A stretch of DNA of 64,000 bases from Adiantum capillus-veneris (lineage: Eukaryota > Streptophyta > Polypodiopsida > Polypodiales > Pteridaceae): positions 12,710,809-12,774,808 of the forward strand of contig CM043959.1 in the NCBI GenBank assembly GCA_014529385.2, written 5' to 3'. How positions within the stretch are numbered: the first letter of the stretch is position 1; every line of letters starts with the position of its first letter. A program made the translations under genes and the position numbers. This document shows positions 33,490-45,773 of the stretch, piece after piece. The notes below the pieces were generated by a model. It saw nothing but the letters and a program-made list of their open reading frames with translations. It did not search any database and was not told the DNA's origin.

Positions 33490-34064
33490 TATCCCTTGGC
33501 GAACACACCTCGATCAAACATCCATCATTTATAAATCTCTCTCTCTTTTTTTGCCTCTCTCATGTACAGTCATACAAGCACATAAATAGACCCAAATCAT
33601 TGCACATGCACGTGCACACGCACACACACACACACACTCTTTCACACATCATAATTTATATCAAGCAGCAAAATAACCACCAACTAGACTACAACCAAGG
33701 TTGTTCTCTACCTCATTCATGTACACTCATACACAAGCATCAAAATACACTTGAATCATTGCACATGCAATCTTTTCAAACGTCATCATATATGTCGAGC
33801 AAGGCATTCATCTGACTCATTCACAGCAGGAGCCAATTTTGAGGGTTTACAATCCAAAATAATCCAATCCAACTTTTGTTCTAATAAATCTCTCTTTGAG
33901 GGTTTACAATCCAAAATAATCCAATCCAACTTTTGTTCTAATAAATCTCTCTTTTTTGTCCCACTTGTGTGCACTCATACACATGCACACTCATATACAA
34001 ACAAGAAAAATATACCCAGATCAAAGCACACACACACACACACACTTTTTTCAAACATCATGAT
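33490..34064. repeat. Diverged short repeats and a 57-bp tandem duplication
   Basis: Three diverged units carry an atgtacactcatacacaagc-like stretch followed by ca-rich sequence and a catcatgatat-like end (near 33560-33660, 33715-33800 and 33960-34060). Within the array, 33841-33897 and 33898-33954 are an exact tandem duplication of 57 bp starting gagggtttacaatcc. CA microsatellites are embedded near 33615 and 34025. No gene is seen. Confidence 0.75.
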
Positions 34065-36310
34065 ATACATCATCAATAAATACATCTTGGAATCTATTTA
34101 GAGAATTAGACAAGTCTAATTCTTCTTGATTCCTACCACTTTGTTTTGTTAAAACATTAGTATCATTTAGATACTCTTTGACAAAAATCATGTATAAGGA
34201 AACCAAGCTTTTCATTTACTTATGAAAAGTGGGTGAATTTACAAGAGGTATGGTACAACCCGACTCATTGGCATCTATATACATGTTCCTTTACCTGTAG
34301 GTGAAATAAATTCTCCTTTTAGGGAACTTCATGTTGGTAGACATGCGGTTGAACCATGGTGACCCTAGGATAACATCTTCATGTTGGAGAGGAGGGATGA
34401 AAAAGTCTTCTTTGTCGGTGTAGCTTTGAACATGAAGCCTCAACTTCCCAATCAAGGGAGTAACGGAGGCTTGCTATCCCTTGAAATCTCCATCGGTAGT
34501 TACAGTATCTCTCCCATCTCAAAAGCTTGTAGGCCCAACTTTGTGGCCAAATCCGTTGATATGAAGTTGTGATGAGTAGAGCCAGGATAAAAGAAGATGA
34601 AGACATCATGCTCCCTCATCTTTCACCAAGCATAGGAAAGGGACGACCCTTTTCAATGAGCATCCTCTTTTGGAGCTTCGACTGTGGAAGCTCTAGGAGT
34701 CTCATTATGGGCATTTCTTTTGGAGCAAGAACGGTAATCATGTCCTTGCTCCCCACACTTAAAGCATATGTGATCTTTGCAAAAAGCCTCTAGCTCTTCA
34801 GGAAAGAGTTTATTTTTACCTTTGTAGACTCCCTTCTCCTTGGTCTTGTTGTTGTTGTTGTTGTTGTTGGAATTGCCTTGGGAAGAACTTTGAGCATTGT
34901 TCTTCCCCTTTGAATCATTTTTATCTTTGTTTTCCATGGACTTGGCACTTGTTGGAAACTAATACAAGAAGCAACCATAGTGTGATGGATGCTTCAGTGA
35001 TAGAACCAGGTCGTTGAGTTGACATACTCGGCCATTTCTTCAGGAAATCCCACACAAAATTGTTGCTTTTTCTCAGTGAACTCTATTCTTTGAAAGACTG
35101 TAGCTTTGAGATGTAAATCTTAAGACTTGTCTACATATTCGTGGATAGATAGACTCATTGGAGAGTAACTTTAAATTGTGCATTCATTGAGCACTTTATC
35201 TTTGGCGTCGCTTGCAAGGAATTGCTTCATGATGGAAACTCGTAGAGTTTTCCATGCCTTTGGAGCTTCTGTATTGCCACAAAGACTAGCCCACCACTGA
35301 AGAGAAGATTTTTGAAAGTGCATAGCTACATGATGTAGCTTGGAGGACTCAATGAAGCCCTCGTCTCCAAAGGCTGCATCAAATTGCTGGATGAAGGCCG
35401 ATACTTTGTTCGTAGCACCAAAGGTGCCATCATAGGTGAGAAAAGAGATACTCTTTCCTCTTTCTTTGAACTTATTAAGCTTGTGGGACCTTTGTTTCCT
35501 CTCTCCCCTTTTGGAGTGACGAGGAGAAGGACTATAGGATGATCTTTTCCTCTTTGGAGAGTTGGGGATTGTCGAGACCGTCGTCTTCGTGGAGCCGCAT
35601 CTTCAAAGGAATTCAAAAATTCACTTCTTTCTTGTTCATCGTATTCCACCTCTTCTCTTATTGGAGAAAGTCTTCTTTTGGAAGTCTCAACAAGAGGCTT
35701 CCTAAGCTCTCTCTCTCTCTTCTTGTAGAGGTAGGGAAATCCCATAATTATAAAGTTTTTGGGTAACTTTGACTTGCAAGGCAGGGTTGCCCATAGCTTG
35801 TTGCAACCTAGTAACAAGATAGTTCACAAACATTGGGGCATCATCAATAGCACCTTCATGTGCAAAATCAAAGTTGTCAATATTCATTCTACTCTCTTTA
35901 TTATTGTCAACCATGCTAACTAAATTTATGTATATGATACTTTGTGCTTTGGTACCCTAATAAACCTTAGTTGCTACTCTTCTTTACCTTTGAAAATTAG
36001 CTCTCAAGTGGCCACACCCATGGTTTAGAGACCGTTGATTGCAAAGAGTAGTGAAGAGGGTCTAACATTGCTCGATTGATTATGGTTCCTCTTGAGCTTG
36101 CTAGCAGCTTGCTAATAGCTCAATAATGGTTGAAGCCAAAGGCAAGCTTCAAGAGACTCCATTATTAAGTCTATAGTTCCCAACGGTGTACCTCGAACTA
36201 AGTCCTTTTCCCACTTACCCTCTTGCAATGAACAAGTCTAACCTTTCATGGACAACTTAAGGACCTCTCTTCTTAAGCAAGAAAAGAGAAACCAATAGCT
36301 TTGATACCAA
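34065..36310 (-). mobile_element. G6: gag and protease part of a G element
   Basis: Minus-strand G sequence from the protease-RT linker (34065) through protease (near 34560-34640) and gag to the leader. The primer site is mutated (gctttgatacca, 36298-36309). Pol downstream of the linker is missing at the junction with the repeat array. Confidence 0.82.
34653..35914 (-). pseudogene. G6 gag with intact zinc knuckle
   Basis: ATG at 35912-35914 (MVDNNKESRMNIDNFDFAHE) opens a frame of about 70 codons, and the gene then changes frame. The capsid part lies near 35326-35450. The nucleocapsid segment (34937-34653) reads openly: an Asn run, EKGVYKGKNKLFPEELEAF and the CCHC knuckle CFKCGEQGHDYRSC at about 34720-34770. 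This is the clearest nucleocapsid of the G family here. Confidence 0.82.
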
Positions 36311-37866
36311 TGTAACAAAATTGGACTATGAACATTGAGAATAGCAAAATTTAGAGAACTGTAGTGAACATTTTTATGAGAATACTTTGAGAAAATAGAG
36401 AGAGAACTTGATTAGAGGTAGCAACATAATCATTATACTTAATTAGCTTGGCATGAAAAATACTTTGCAAGAGAGAGAATTAGAGAACTTGACACCACTT
36501 GAGGACCAGATTTATATGGATCCAGTCGCGCCTCCAAAAGGCTTTTGTATTATAGCTTCTCCCATAAAGAGAGACTTGGTACACTACAAGCTTTGTGTTC
36601 CTTGAAACCTTGATGGAACAATGAAGATAAAGAGCTTCATGCACCACAATAATGCCCGTAATTTAATCTAATGAAAGCATTAACTTTTTCCTGGCCTTAG
36701 TCCCAAGACCTCAAACACCTTCAAAGGCCCTGGAGAGAGCTAGCAGGGAATGAGGGTAGGGAAGAGGAAGAATAAGTAACATACAAGAAAGAAGTAATGT
36801 ACTTTCATACCATCACTCATAGAGCTTAGCATAGGAGATGAAGAAGATGGAAAGCATAGCATTGAAGCATGGCTCTTGGTTGGATTTGCATTCCATAGCC
36901 AAGAGTGTTGATGTAGGCTCTCAACTTCTCAAGCTTGGAGAAGGAGCTCTTGCACTTCACAAAGTGAGAATGAGAACCTGTGAGTGTGTGTGAGAGGGAT
37001 TATACCCCCAAGCACACCCCCAACTTGCCTTGGTTGACCCCTCTTTGTAGCTCATGATTGAATTTGATTGGACCCGTGCAAGCCTTCACATGCTTAGTGC
37101 ATATCAAGCAACAAGAGTAGAATTTGGACAAGTGTCCTCCTTACCCCTTTGAGAGAGAGGGCTTGATAATGCCTAGATAATTATTTAGTTAAACTAAATG
37201 CTCATTGGATCCCTTTAAAGCCTAGCCAATAGGATTCAAGCACACCATGAGGGAAACATGAAGAGGAGCTTGACATGTGTCCATGTTGCCTCTTGTGGAA
37301 GGGGTGACCCTTGAGAGGGTGCAAGTGGCAGTCTCTCACATCCCCTACTTGTAGGACCCACCCCCCTCATTGTAGGCCTTGGGTTTGACTTCAAGCTTCT
37401 CAAGCACCTTGTCCCATAAGCATGACAAGCACCTCAAGAACCTTAGTCAGCAAGCACGACGAGCATGACAAGCACCTCAAGAACCTTAGTCAGCAAGCAC
37501 GACGAGCATGACAAGCACCTCAAGCACCTTAGTTAGTAAGCACGACAAGCACCTCAAGCTTGGGCTGGGTTCCCACCTCAAGCTCAACCCTAGCTTGCCT
37601 AAGGTCCTAGGTTTAAGGACTTTTAACACTAACCTTTGCAGGTCTTTAATGAAGCTAACTGTAAGGTCTTTTAAGCTCCATTAGCTGGCATTTCTCTTTG
37701 CTAGACCATCTCCCATGTGGACCCATTGCATTTGGTCCCGTGCTGAGATAAATCTAAAAGCACATGTCTCTATTCTAAATCTTGTTCTTGTTTATTCTCC
37801 CACATTAAATGATCAGTTTAATATGAGAAAATCATTTGGGTTAGTTAGATATTAGATTTTATGACA
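36311..37866 (-). mobile_element. G6 5' LTR
   Basis: 1556 bp, TGTAACAAAATTGG...TTTTATGACA. More diverged than other G LTRs. It includes a minisatellite of cacctcaagnaccttagtc units at about 37410-37565, and lacks the long GT/CT tracts. Confidence 0.85.
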
Positions 37867-38736
37867 TGTGCTATGATAGAGGATGGTTACACTTATCCTT
37901 GTTGACATATATTTTAGTTCATTGATGAAGATGCATATACTTCGCTTCCTTAATATAGATGATTGTGAGTATCCAAATTCATGAGCAAGATTCTCTTGCA
38001 AAAAATTATCTTCTTGGTCATACTTTCATAATCCCTAGATAAAAGTTGATATCAGCATGTAGCCCTATGAATGTAATGGCAGGATGAGTCCTACACATTT
38101 TTTCGTCATTTTTGAACAAGGAACAATCTAGGGATAATAACCTTCTTGTTCTCCTCACCTTTGATGACCTCATGCATTTAATCTAAGTCTTGTGAGCAAA
38201 CCACTTAGGAAGACCGAGGGACAAACTTCATGAAAGGCTACCCATCCTAGTCTTGGCTTAAGTAAAATATTTCTCAAACTACTCTAGCCCTCTAAACCCT
38301 AAAACTTTAAGGTGATGAAGACCTACGGTCTATCCAATTTGAGTCATCTTACATGTTGGAAACATTTATTCAGTATCCCCCCTTGGTGCCAACTTGTCTA
38401 GGATTATTAGAAAAGACACAATGCACTACGTCACTTTCCTAGCCAACAAGTCTTAGAACTCAGCTGCCATCCACTTTGCCTTTACAATGCAAGGCACAAT
38501 GTACACAACCATGTAGGAAATCTAGAGGGCTAAACTAGGGAGGTCACCTATCCCAAAACTTGTCACCACACATGTGTGCCTAACTGAGAGATTTCCCAAA
38601 CTAGTCTAGCAATCTAGGCCCCAAAAATTTAAGATTGATGGAGACCTCTGTCTATCTAATTTGAGTCATATTACATGTCGACAAGTTAAATGCTCAAATC
38701 AAACCCAATATTGTTGCCCTAGCCAAACCAACGGTC
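37867..38736. other. Unclassified non-coding DNA
   Basis: 870 bp after the G6 LTR. No open frame over 60 codons and no match to other repeats in the window. A taatttgagtcat-like phrase recurs near 38337 and 38658 with similar flanks (agacctctgtctatc), hinting at an old local duplication. Confidence 0.4.
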
Positions 38737-39240
38737 TGGTCTACACACGTTTACTAAAGTCGACCGATTGATTACCAGAGTAGACAGAGCCATCATGAAT
38801 GGGAAGGCACTTGACAAAACCCATGACTCTGGGTTACTACAATCACTATGCTGAAGCCATACCTAACATATCAATCCACAACAATATGCTCAAAGAAAAA
38901 GTTTATTGATACATTGTAAGAATTACAAAAGTTGAGGTGCAATACCAATAGTGTACACATGTTTACTGAAGTCAACCGATTGATTACCAGAGTAGGCAGA
39001 GCCATCATGAATGGGAAGGCACATGACAACAGTCTACACACGTTTACTATAGTCGATTGATTGATTATTATAGTAGATAGGGCCATCATGAATGGGAAGG
39101 CACTTGACAAAACCCATGACTCTAGGTTACTACAATCACTATGTTGAAGCCATACCTAACATATCAATCCACAACAATATGCTCAAAAACAAAGTTTATT
39201 GATACATTGTAAGCATTACAAAAGTTGAGGTGCAACTCGA
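38737..39240. repeat. Locally duplicated block, two long copies and one partial
   Basis: A block of about 205 bp containing agccatcatgaatgggaagg occurs at about 38737-38943 and 39033-39238. A partial copy of about 75 bp lies between them (38955-39030). Copies differ at scattered positions, so the event is old. The right copy abuts the transposase fossil. Confidence 0.82.
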
Positions 39241-40910
39241 TTGGTAGGTGATGCCCTCTTCCAAGTACTTTGTAAGTGACTCTCTCATGGCCAATGCATT
39301 TGCTGGAACATTGGTTTCACGGGGGAATGGGGGGGTAAGCTTCCTCCCCATACCCAAACCGAGGAGTCGACTTGGATCTCTTTGAATGAGACTACAATCA
39401 AAGCTTTGTTATGTAAAACACAGCAAGTAACTACACATTTTTCCACCTATCTCAACATAAGGTGGGAAAATTTCTCCTCCATTCAAGTACAACCAACGTT
39501 TTTCTTGAGGCGTCCAAAAGCACGATCTACTATCGTATAAGTGTGGACCCACAACTTGATAGAGATGGGAGAGGAGAAGAGTAGAGCGAGATAGATGAAT
39601 GTACAAAATATATCAGTAGAACTTGTGTCGATGAAGCCAAGATGTCGTAAGCACACTTACTAAAGAAGTTTGGTTTTTGCAAAATCTTCAAAAAATAACT
39701 TCTTTAGGCCGATCTAGACAATCTAAAAGTTCTACAAAGAATCTTCTAAAAGGAAATCAAACGATGTCAAGATCACATACCGATATTTTGAAAGGTTATA
39801 TAGTTGTATGAATAGTGGTGGATGTTAGGTCCCAAGGGGAGAGGGAGCACGAGTCTAATTGAGAGCAAGAAAAAATACTTCTCTCTCGGACCTAACACCC
39901 ACCACTCTTCGTGTGGAGGAAAATTTGAAGTTGAAGTCTAAAAATTGTGGATTAGGGTACCACACCATATACCAATCAAAAAATTGAATCCCCCCCCCCA
40001 ATATAGTGATGGAAGAAGTAGTTTCCATCCACAAACTATGCCCCAACAAAATATCTTCCATCCACCACACTACCATAGAAGGCAAAGTTTCTCATTACCC
40101 GCCTTCTTTTGGTTGATCCACAACACCTTGCAAAACATCTAGAAAGTGCATATCCATGTTGACCATGTACAAAACACACATGGAGTAATTGTTATTTCAA
40201 TCAAACCAACCATTGGCATCACTCTCAACTTACCAATATGTTAACAACATCACATCTAATGTTCCACAATAGTTTTAACAAGCCTCTTTGTTTTTCAAAA
40301 CCCTCCTTTGCATGGGCCATTTTGATAGACTCTCTTTGCCAATGAATAAAGTGGTTTTGTAGTGGTGCAAGCCATCAACATACTTGTAAACAATCTTGGA
40401 GATGGTTGACTTACCAACACCCAAGTGCTCACCTCTCTCAGCCAATTTGGCACCACAATATGGAAATTTCTACCATCTTCTCCACTAATCACCCTCCCAC
40501 TTATTGTCCTCAATGCCTTTGGAATATCATGTTTGCGAAGGTGCTTGTAGAGGAATGAGCTAACCTGCTAAAGAAAGAAAATTGGCAATTGAAATACCTC
40601 TTTGAACCGTTGGTCATCCTCATGTATCCATCACATAGAAGTTCCAATAATCAATTGCTCGAAGCTTCATATAGTAGTGAGCCAATTGACCAACATGAAC
40701 ACTCTTCAATAACCCTTTGTGCAACTCCATGAAGTCTTTTATTGATATGCCTAGCAACAGGAGATTGCATCTCCCACAAGCAAATGATTGTTGTGATTTT
40801 CTAGTGCAATGCAGTCCTGTAATTGGCTTTACCTCTTCACGTTGTTCCCCCATGTTTTTGGTATTGATGGGAAGCTTTTGATACACATGAACATTAACTA
40901 GCACAACCAT
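39241..40910 (-). pseudogene. PIF/Harbinger-like transposase fossil
   Basis: Read on the minus strand across several frames. A helix-turn-helix-like N-terminal part has VGKSTISKIVYKYVDGL near 40370-40430. Near the 3' end, VDRAFGRLKKNVG and CCVLHNKALI (about 39410-39530) match the C-terminal block of DDE-type PIF/Harbinger nucleases, where the family usually has E-R-A/T-F-G. The final catalytic Glu reads Asp here. The middle DDE segment is too decayed to assign. Terminal inverted repeats of the parent transposon were not found. Identification rests on these two blocks in the right order and spacing. Confidence 0.6.
39814..39906. repeat. 93-bp perfect-ended palindrome, mini-MITE-like
   Basis: The left arm agtggtggatgttaggtcc (39814-39832) is the inverted complement of 39888-39906 with one mismatch, around a 55-bp centre. 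It sits inside the transposase fossil. No clear target duplication flanks it, so it may be a tiny MITE or a structural hairpin. Confidence 0.65.
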
Positions 40911-42008
40911 AGAGCCAATAGTTGATAGATTTCCTCCCTTGCACCATCGAGCAATGCTATGCTAAGTGAAATTTTTAGCGAGACGGTGAAGGGGTGGTCA
41001 ATATTTGTTTGGGAAAAAAATGTATTCTATACAAGAGAGGACAACAAATATGGGATTATAAGCACAGCAATAGAAGGAGGAGAGAAGATTTAGGACACCA
41101 TCACATCACCAAAGCATGGAAGGCATGATTCTGCTGATGGTAGACTGGCACTTCACTTGAAGTGGGCAGCCTAGTAGAGTATAAGGGATTCATAAAAGCA
41201 ATGCATCAATGAAAGAAAGAGTGGAGGTACTTACTGATGACAGCTTGTATACTCCAACTAAAGGAGTCACTTGCATGAGCATGTAGTAGGATGGTAAAAG
41301 TAGAACCGGAAATGATTGAGAAATTTGTTTGTTTGAAAGTATGTAGGCAAAGAAAAAGGTTGCCTGCCAAAAATTCCCTCTTATGATTGGCGGATGTAAA
41401 AAGCTGGTGTTTGTTATGATGGGTAGAGAAAAGAATCTTTTCGTCACTTACTATTATCAAGATTACCAAATAATTATTGTCAAGAGAAGGGTAGGACCAA
41501 GGGGGGGCACAACCCCCCAGGCAAGGTCGGTTAGGCATGCAGTTTAGGGTCCCCTCATCCTTTCAAGAGTATCGGAGCAGCTAGTTTTTGTCAAGGAGAA
41601 CTCATGGAAGAGCAACTTTTGCATGTGCATGGAGGTGAGGCTATGGCATGGGCAAGCCCACTTACATGGAGGAGGGAGGCATGGAGAGATTTTTGGTTTC
41701 TGCAACACCTATGGAATGGAAAGGAAAAGCCTTGATGTCATGGAATTTTTTTGCTTCATGACCCCTCCTCTCTCTTACAAACTGTAGCAAGTTGTGTGAG
41801 TGAATCTTTTTCTTACTCACATTGCCATGTACGATTGGTGGTATTGGGAGCTCATATTCATATTATAAAGGAAAAAATGCCTTTGTGTGGATACCCTAAC
41901 CCTTAATGGTGGTTTTCTCGCCTGGACATGCCAAGCCTTGGCCTTGAGCAAGGGCAAGCTAGGCAAGGACAACTTGCATGTGTATAGCATGATAAGCAAT
42001 GCGTGGTC
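40911..42008. other. Unclassified non-coding DNA
   Basis: About 1.1 kb between the transposase fossil and the G7 integrase fragment. Short frames only, none resembling a known protein. Base composition is unremarkable apart from short G and C runs near 41500. Confidence 0.4.
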
Positions 42009-42521
42009 TCAAATTTTCAAGTATCATGGCTTGCCAACATCCATAGTGTCGGACAAAGATCCTAGAATGACAGTAATTTCTAGAAGGGTCTCTTTGAGAA
42101 TCTAGGAATTAGATTAAATTTCTCTTTTGGCCTATCATCCACAAACGGATGACCAAAGTGAAATAAAAAATCTAATGATTCTTGAATCTACTCATAGCCT
42201 ATGCCATAGAAGTAGATCAACTTTCTCAATGAGAGAAGTACCCACCTCTTATAGAGTATGCGTACAATGACATTGCACATACTTCTGTGGGGAAAGAACC
42301 TTTCAAGGTTAACGAGGGAAGATCCAAAAGTCCCTTACTACTTAAAGTACATGGGAAGATCTTCGTTGCTGATGAATATAGCCCAGGCACACAAACATCT
42401 TTTTCAAAGATTAAAGAGGTTATATCCATCTCATAGCAAAGGCAAAAAGGGTTGCTGCTAACAAGGCTTTATCTTCTCTACCTCATAGTCGAGGACGACT
42501 ATGATTTCAAGAGAGAGATAA
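42009..42521 (+). pseudogene. G7 integrase C-terminal fragment
   Basis: Plus-strand G sequence starting at FKYHGLPTSIVSDKDPRM (about 42015-42070). It then follows the integrase in broken frames to a purine tract (aagagagagataa, 42509-42521) directly before an LTR. The chromodomain region is deleted: reading goes from the integrase tail near 42460 directly to 3' untranslated sequence. Confidence 0.76.
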
Positions 42522-43874
42522 TGTCATAAAATATAATATCTAACTTTACCAAATGATTTTCTCATATTAAATTGATCATTTAATATGGAAAGATAAAAGG
42601 GGAACAAGAGTTAGGATATAGATATGTGCTTCTAGACCTATCTCAACAGGGGACCAAAAGGAAAAATGGTTGCATCTCAATAGGGGTCCAAAAAGAGACA
42701 GACTACCAAAGAGCAATGTGTAATAAGTGCTTCTAGACTTATCTCAGCAGGGGACCAAGAGGAGACATGGTTACATCTCAATATGGGTCCAAAAGGAGGT
42801 AGTCTATCAAAGAGCAACGTGCACCTAATGGAGCTTAAAAGACCTTAGGGTTAGCTTCATTAAAAACCTCCAAAGGTTAGTGCTAAAGGTCCTTAGACCT
42901 TAGGCAAGCTAGGGCCGTGCTTGAGGTGGGAACCTGGCCCAAGCTTGAGGTGCTTGTCATGCGTGGTGACTAAGGTGCTTGAGGTGCTTGTCATGCTTGA
43001 TGAGTAAGATGGGTGAGGTGCTTGTCGTACTTGTTGACTAAGGTGCTTGAGGTGTTTGTCATGCTTTATGACTAAGGTGCTTAAGGTGCTTGTCATGTTT
43101 GATGAGGAAGGTGCTTGAAAAAGTTTCCCATGCATGGGGGGTAATGTGCTTGAGTCAAAAAGAGACCTACAAAGGAGGGGGAAAGCCCCAAAGTTAGCGG
43201 AATCTTTGACTTAACCTCCCACTCACCCAAAGGGCCCCCCTTTCTCAAGGGACACATGGACACATGTCAAGCTCTCCCTCTGCTTAGCCACATGGTGTGC
43301 TTGAATCCTATTGGCTTGGCTAAAGAGGGGTCTAATGAGATTCTAATTCAATTCAACAAATATCTAGATATTTTCAAGCTCTCTCTTTGAAAGAGGTAAG
43401 GAGGACACTTGTCGTAATGCTACCCATGTTGCTTGAAATGCATTGTGCATGTGATTGGATAGGCTTAAAAGGGTTCAATGAGCTTCAAGCTTGAGCTACA
43501 AGGAGGGGTCGACCAAGGCAAGCAAGGGATGTGCTTGGGGGTATACACCCTCTTACACACTCATTTTTCACAAATTCTCACTTGGTGAAAGTGAAAGAAC
43601 TCCATCTCCTTCTCCAAGCTTGTTGAGAAGTTGAGAGCCTACACAAACACTCTTGGCTATGGAATGAAAATCCAACCAAGAGCCATGTTCCAATGCTTAA
43701 GCTTGTCATCTTCTCCATCTTCATTACTATGCTATTATGTATGCTAGCAAGAAGAGTGATGATAAGTGACGAACTACTTCTTTCTCCTTTGAATTTTTCT
43801 TCTTTCTCTTCCCTACCCTCATTCCCCGCTAGCTCTCTCCACCTTCTCGAAGGTGTTTGAGGCCTTGGGACTGA
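42522..43874 (+). mobile_element. G7 3' LTR, truncated
   Basis: It begins TGTCATAAAATATAATATC after the purine tract and follows the G LTR to 43874 (ggccttgggactga). There it switches to minus-strand G integrase-side sequence. It includes a degenerate minisatellite at about 42940-43130. Confidence 0.85.
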
Positions 43875-44204
43875 TGTCTGCTCTTTAGTCCATATCATAC
43901 TTCCAAAGTAGAGTGATAAGTTCTATTTGGTGTTTGGGAGACGTCGTCACCACAAACATGATCCTAAGCATGCATACTTCTTAAATTTTGTGCACAATAA
44001 AAAGAAAGAGAATGAGTCTTATAAGACAAAAACATTGTTCATTTAAAATGCATTTTCATTTGCTTACTTTAGTGTAGCATTGTAAGCATTGACAAGGTCC
44101 ATATTATCCTTAAGCTAGGTTCCTTGCATCCCTCTAGCATCTTTAAATGGATAATCCTTAAACTTAATAAGATATCATCAAATAGCCTTATCGTTTCTTA
44201 ATAC
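43875..44204 (-). mobile_element. G8 3' portion, left of element H
   Basis: Minus-strand G sequence matching G1 from about 171 to 500 (chromodomain and 3' untranslated end). It stops at the H insertion and resumes at 54089. The last five bases (aatac, 44200-44204) are the H target duplication. The 3' LTR is missing at the junction with G7. Confidence 0.83.
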
Positions 44205-45701
44205 TAATGCATGGTTTTTAGGACCCCTTTTGAAGATGCAATAAAGGCACAGTCAGTTGTTGGGGAGATGAGGATACTTTAGTCCAAGGGATCTCGAAAG
44301 AGAAGAAAAATCTACTTCACAAGCACCAAAGAGTAAAAAGTGCCATGGAAAGAAGATACGTGGGAACGAGCTCTTATGCATGCCTACAACCTATATCTTA
44401 CAGAATAGCCCATTCTAGGTGTGAATTTCTAGTGAAATTTACACGAGGATGTTCGTGTGGACTCACAGCACAGCATACTCCGTTTTCACTTTTTTACCGA
44501 CAGTAAATATTTTTTACCTACAGTAAATATTTTTCACCTACATGGTAAATACAAATCACTTTTTACCTACAGTAACTTTTTTTACCCATGGTAAATATTT
44601 TTTACTGCACCATAAGTATTTGGTAGGTAACAGTTCACTGTTACTAGAAGCAGTGATTGGGCATCAACAATGCAGTTACAGGAGGAGAAAAGGGGAAAAT
44701 CTTATGGTAAAGGTGAGTCAACAGGGACAAAAACTTTTGAGTTGAAAAGAGACATGCTGATTTTTTCAAAGAACATATGTCAAAAGAAGCCATGGTTGAG
44801 GATTTTTTGAGAATTTTATATTCAGGAGGACCCAGCAGGTCCCCCCCTGACATGTGCAGAACCTCCAGTTTCAACAGCCACCTTACCTGCTCTTAAATGC
44901 TGGTCAAGGCCTTATCCCCATGTGTCACAATCAGAAAAATCAGCATTTACCCTCCCCTCTCACATCACTCTAGAGAATATCTTGATGGTGACATATCAGG
45001 TGACCTCAATCTGTTGACTACCCTAAGCAAAAAGTAACCCCAATCAGCGGATTTAAGCATGTTTATCCCTAATCCTAAACCCTCTCAGAAACCTATATAA
45101 GGAGGCCTTCTCTCACTCAAAGCCAACACTTCACCCACTTCACCAAGCAACGAAGCTATGACGACATAGCTCACAACGAGGAGCTATGGATGGAGATCTA
45201 CTCTCTCTCCCTCTCTCTCTCTCTCCCTCTAGTATGCTACATTACTAGCCCTAAAACCTAAATAAGGAGTCTTTTCTAATGCTCCATGGCCACCATTCTC
45301 GCCATCATTCTCTAAGGTATTGATGTGTTGCTAGTAGGATCATACCTACTTGCTGGGTTGATTGTTTTTGACAAGGGATTATGCCATCCTTGGCTTGCTT
45401 CTCTATATCCTTGTTATGTATGATCAGATGCCGTTGTATTGTTAAGCTGATGTCTTGTGTATATATATGCTACATAAGGTCCCTAAGCTTCGTTTCTATG
45501 TGTTTTGCCATATGTTTTGATGCCATCATAATGCCAGAAGTCTCACTTGCCTATGTGCACTATGTGTGAGGTCCCTAAACCTCTTAATTTAGGGTGGTGC
45601 CCCCTTTGTTTTGTTCTTTGCTTGTTTGCATGAGGCGTGGTTTGTGGAGTGTGCACGAGTACAGAGGCCACCTGACTGCACTGCTCTTTTTCCCGCTATC
45701 A
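44205..45701 (+). repeat. H 5' LTR
   Basis: 1497 bp; starts TAATGCATGG where the 3' LTR has TGATGCATGG, so the terminal TG is mutated to TA. It ends CCCGCTATCA. It contains an AT-rich cluster of ttttacctacagtaaatat-like repeats (about 44490-44605), inverted with respect to each other in part, and a TATA box at 45094-45100. Confidence 0.93.
45094..45100 (+). promoter_or_regulatory. H LTR TATA box
   Basis: tatataa in the context acctatataaggaggcc, a strong plant core promoter. It is conserved at 53483-53489 in the 3' LTR. Transcription would be expected to start about 30 bp downstream, near 45130, defining the U3/R border. Confidence 0.7.
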
Positions 45702-45704
45702 TTT

Positions 45705-45718
45705 TGGTGCCCCCACGG
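45705..45718 (+). other. H putative primer-binding site
   Basis: tggtgcccccacgg starts three bases after the LTR end. TGG complements the CCA tail of a tRNA. It is not the initiator-Met site used by the other elements; the tRNA species was not determined. Confidence 0.55.
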
Positions 45719-45773
45719 AGGAGGGCTACACAGACCTTCAGTCCACAAGCAATGAAGATGTGCAATCTACAAC

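Noticed and set aside
40295-40513. Minus-strand 72-codon frame as a small gene
   Set aside because: Out-of-frame reading of the transposase fossil; the neighbouring frame gives the recognisable helix-turn-helix block.
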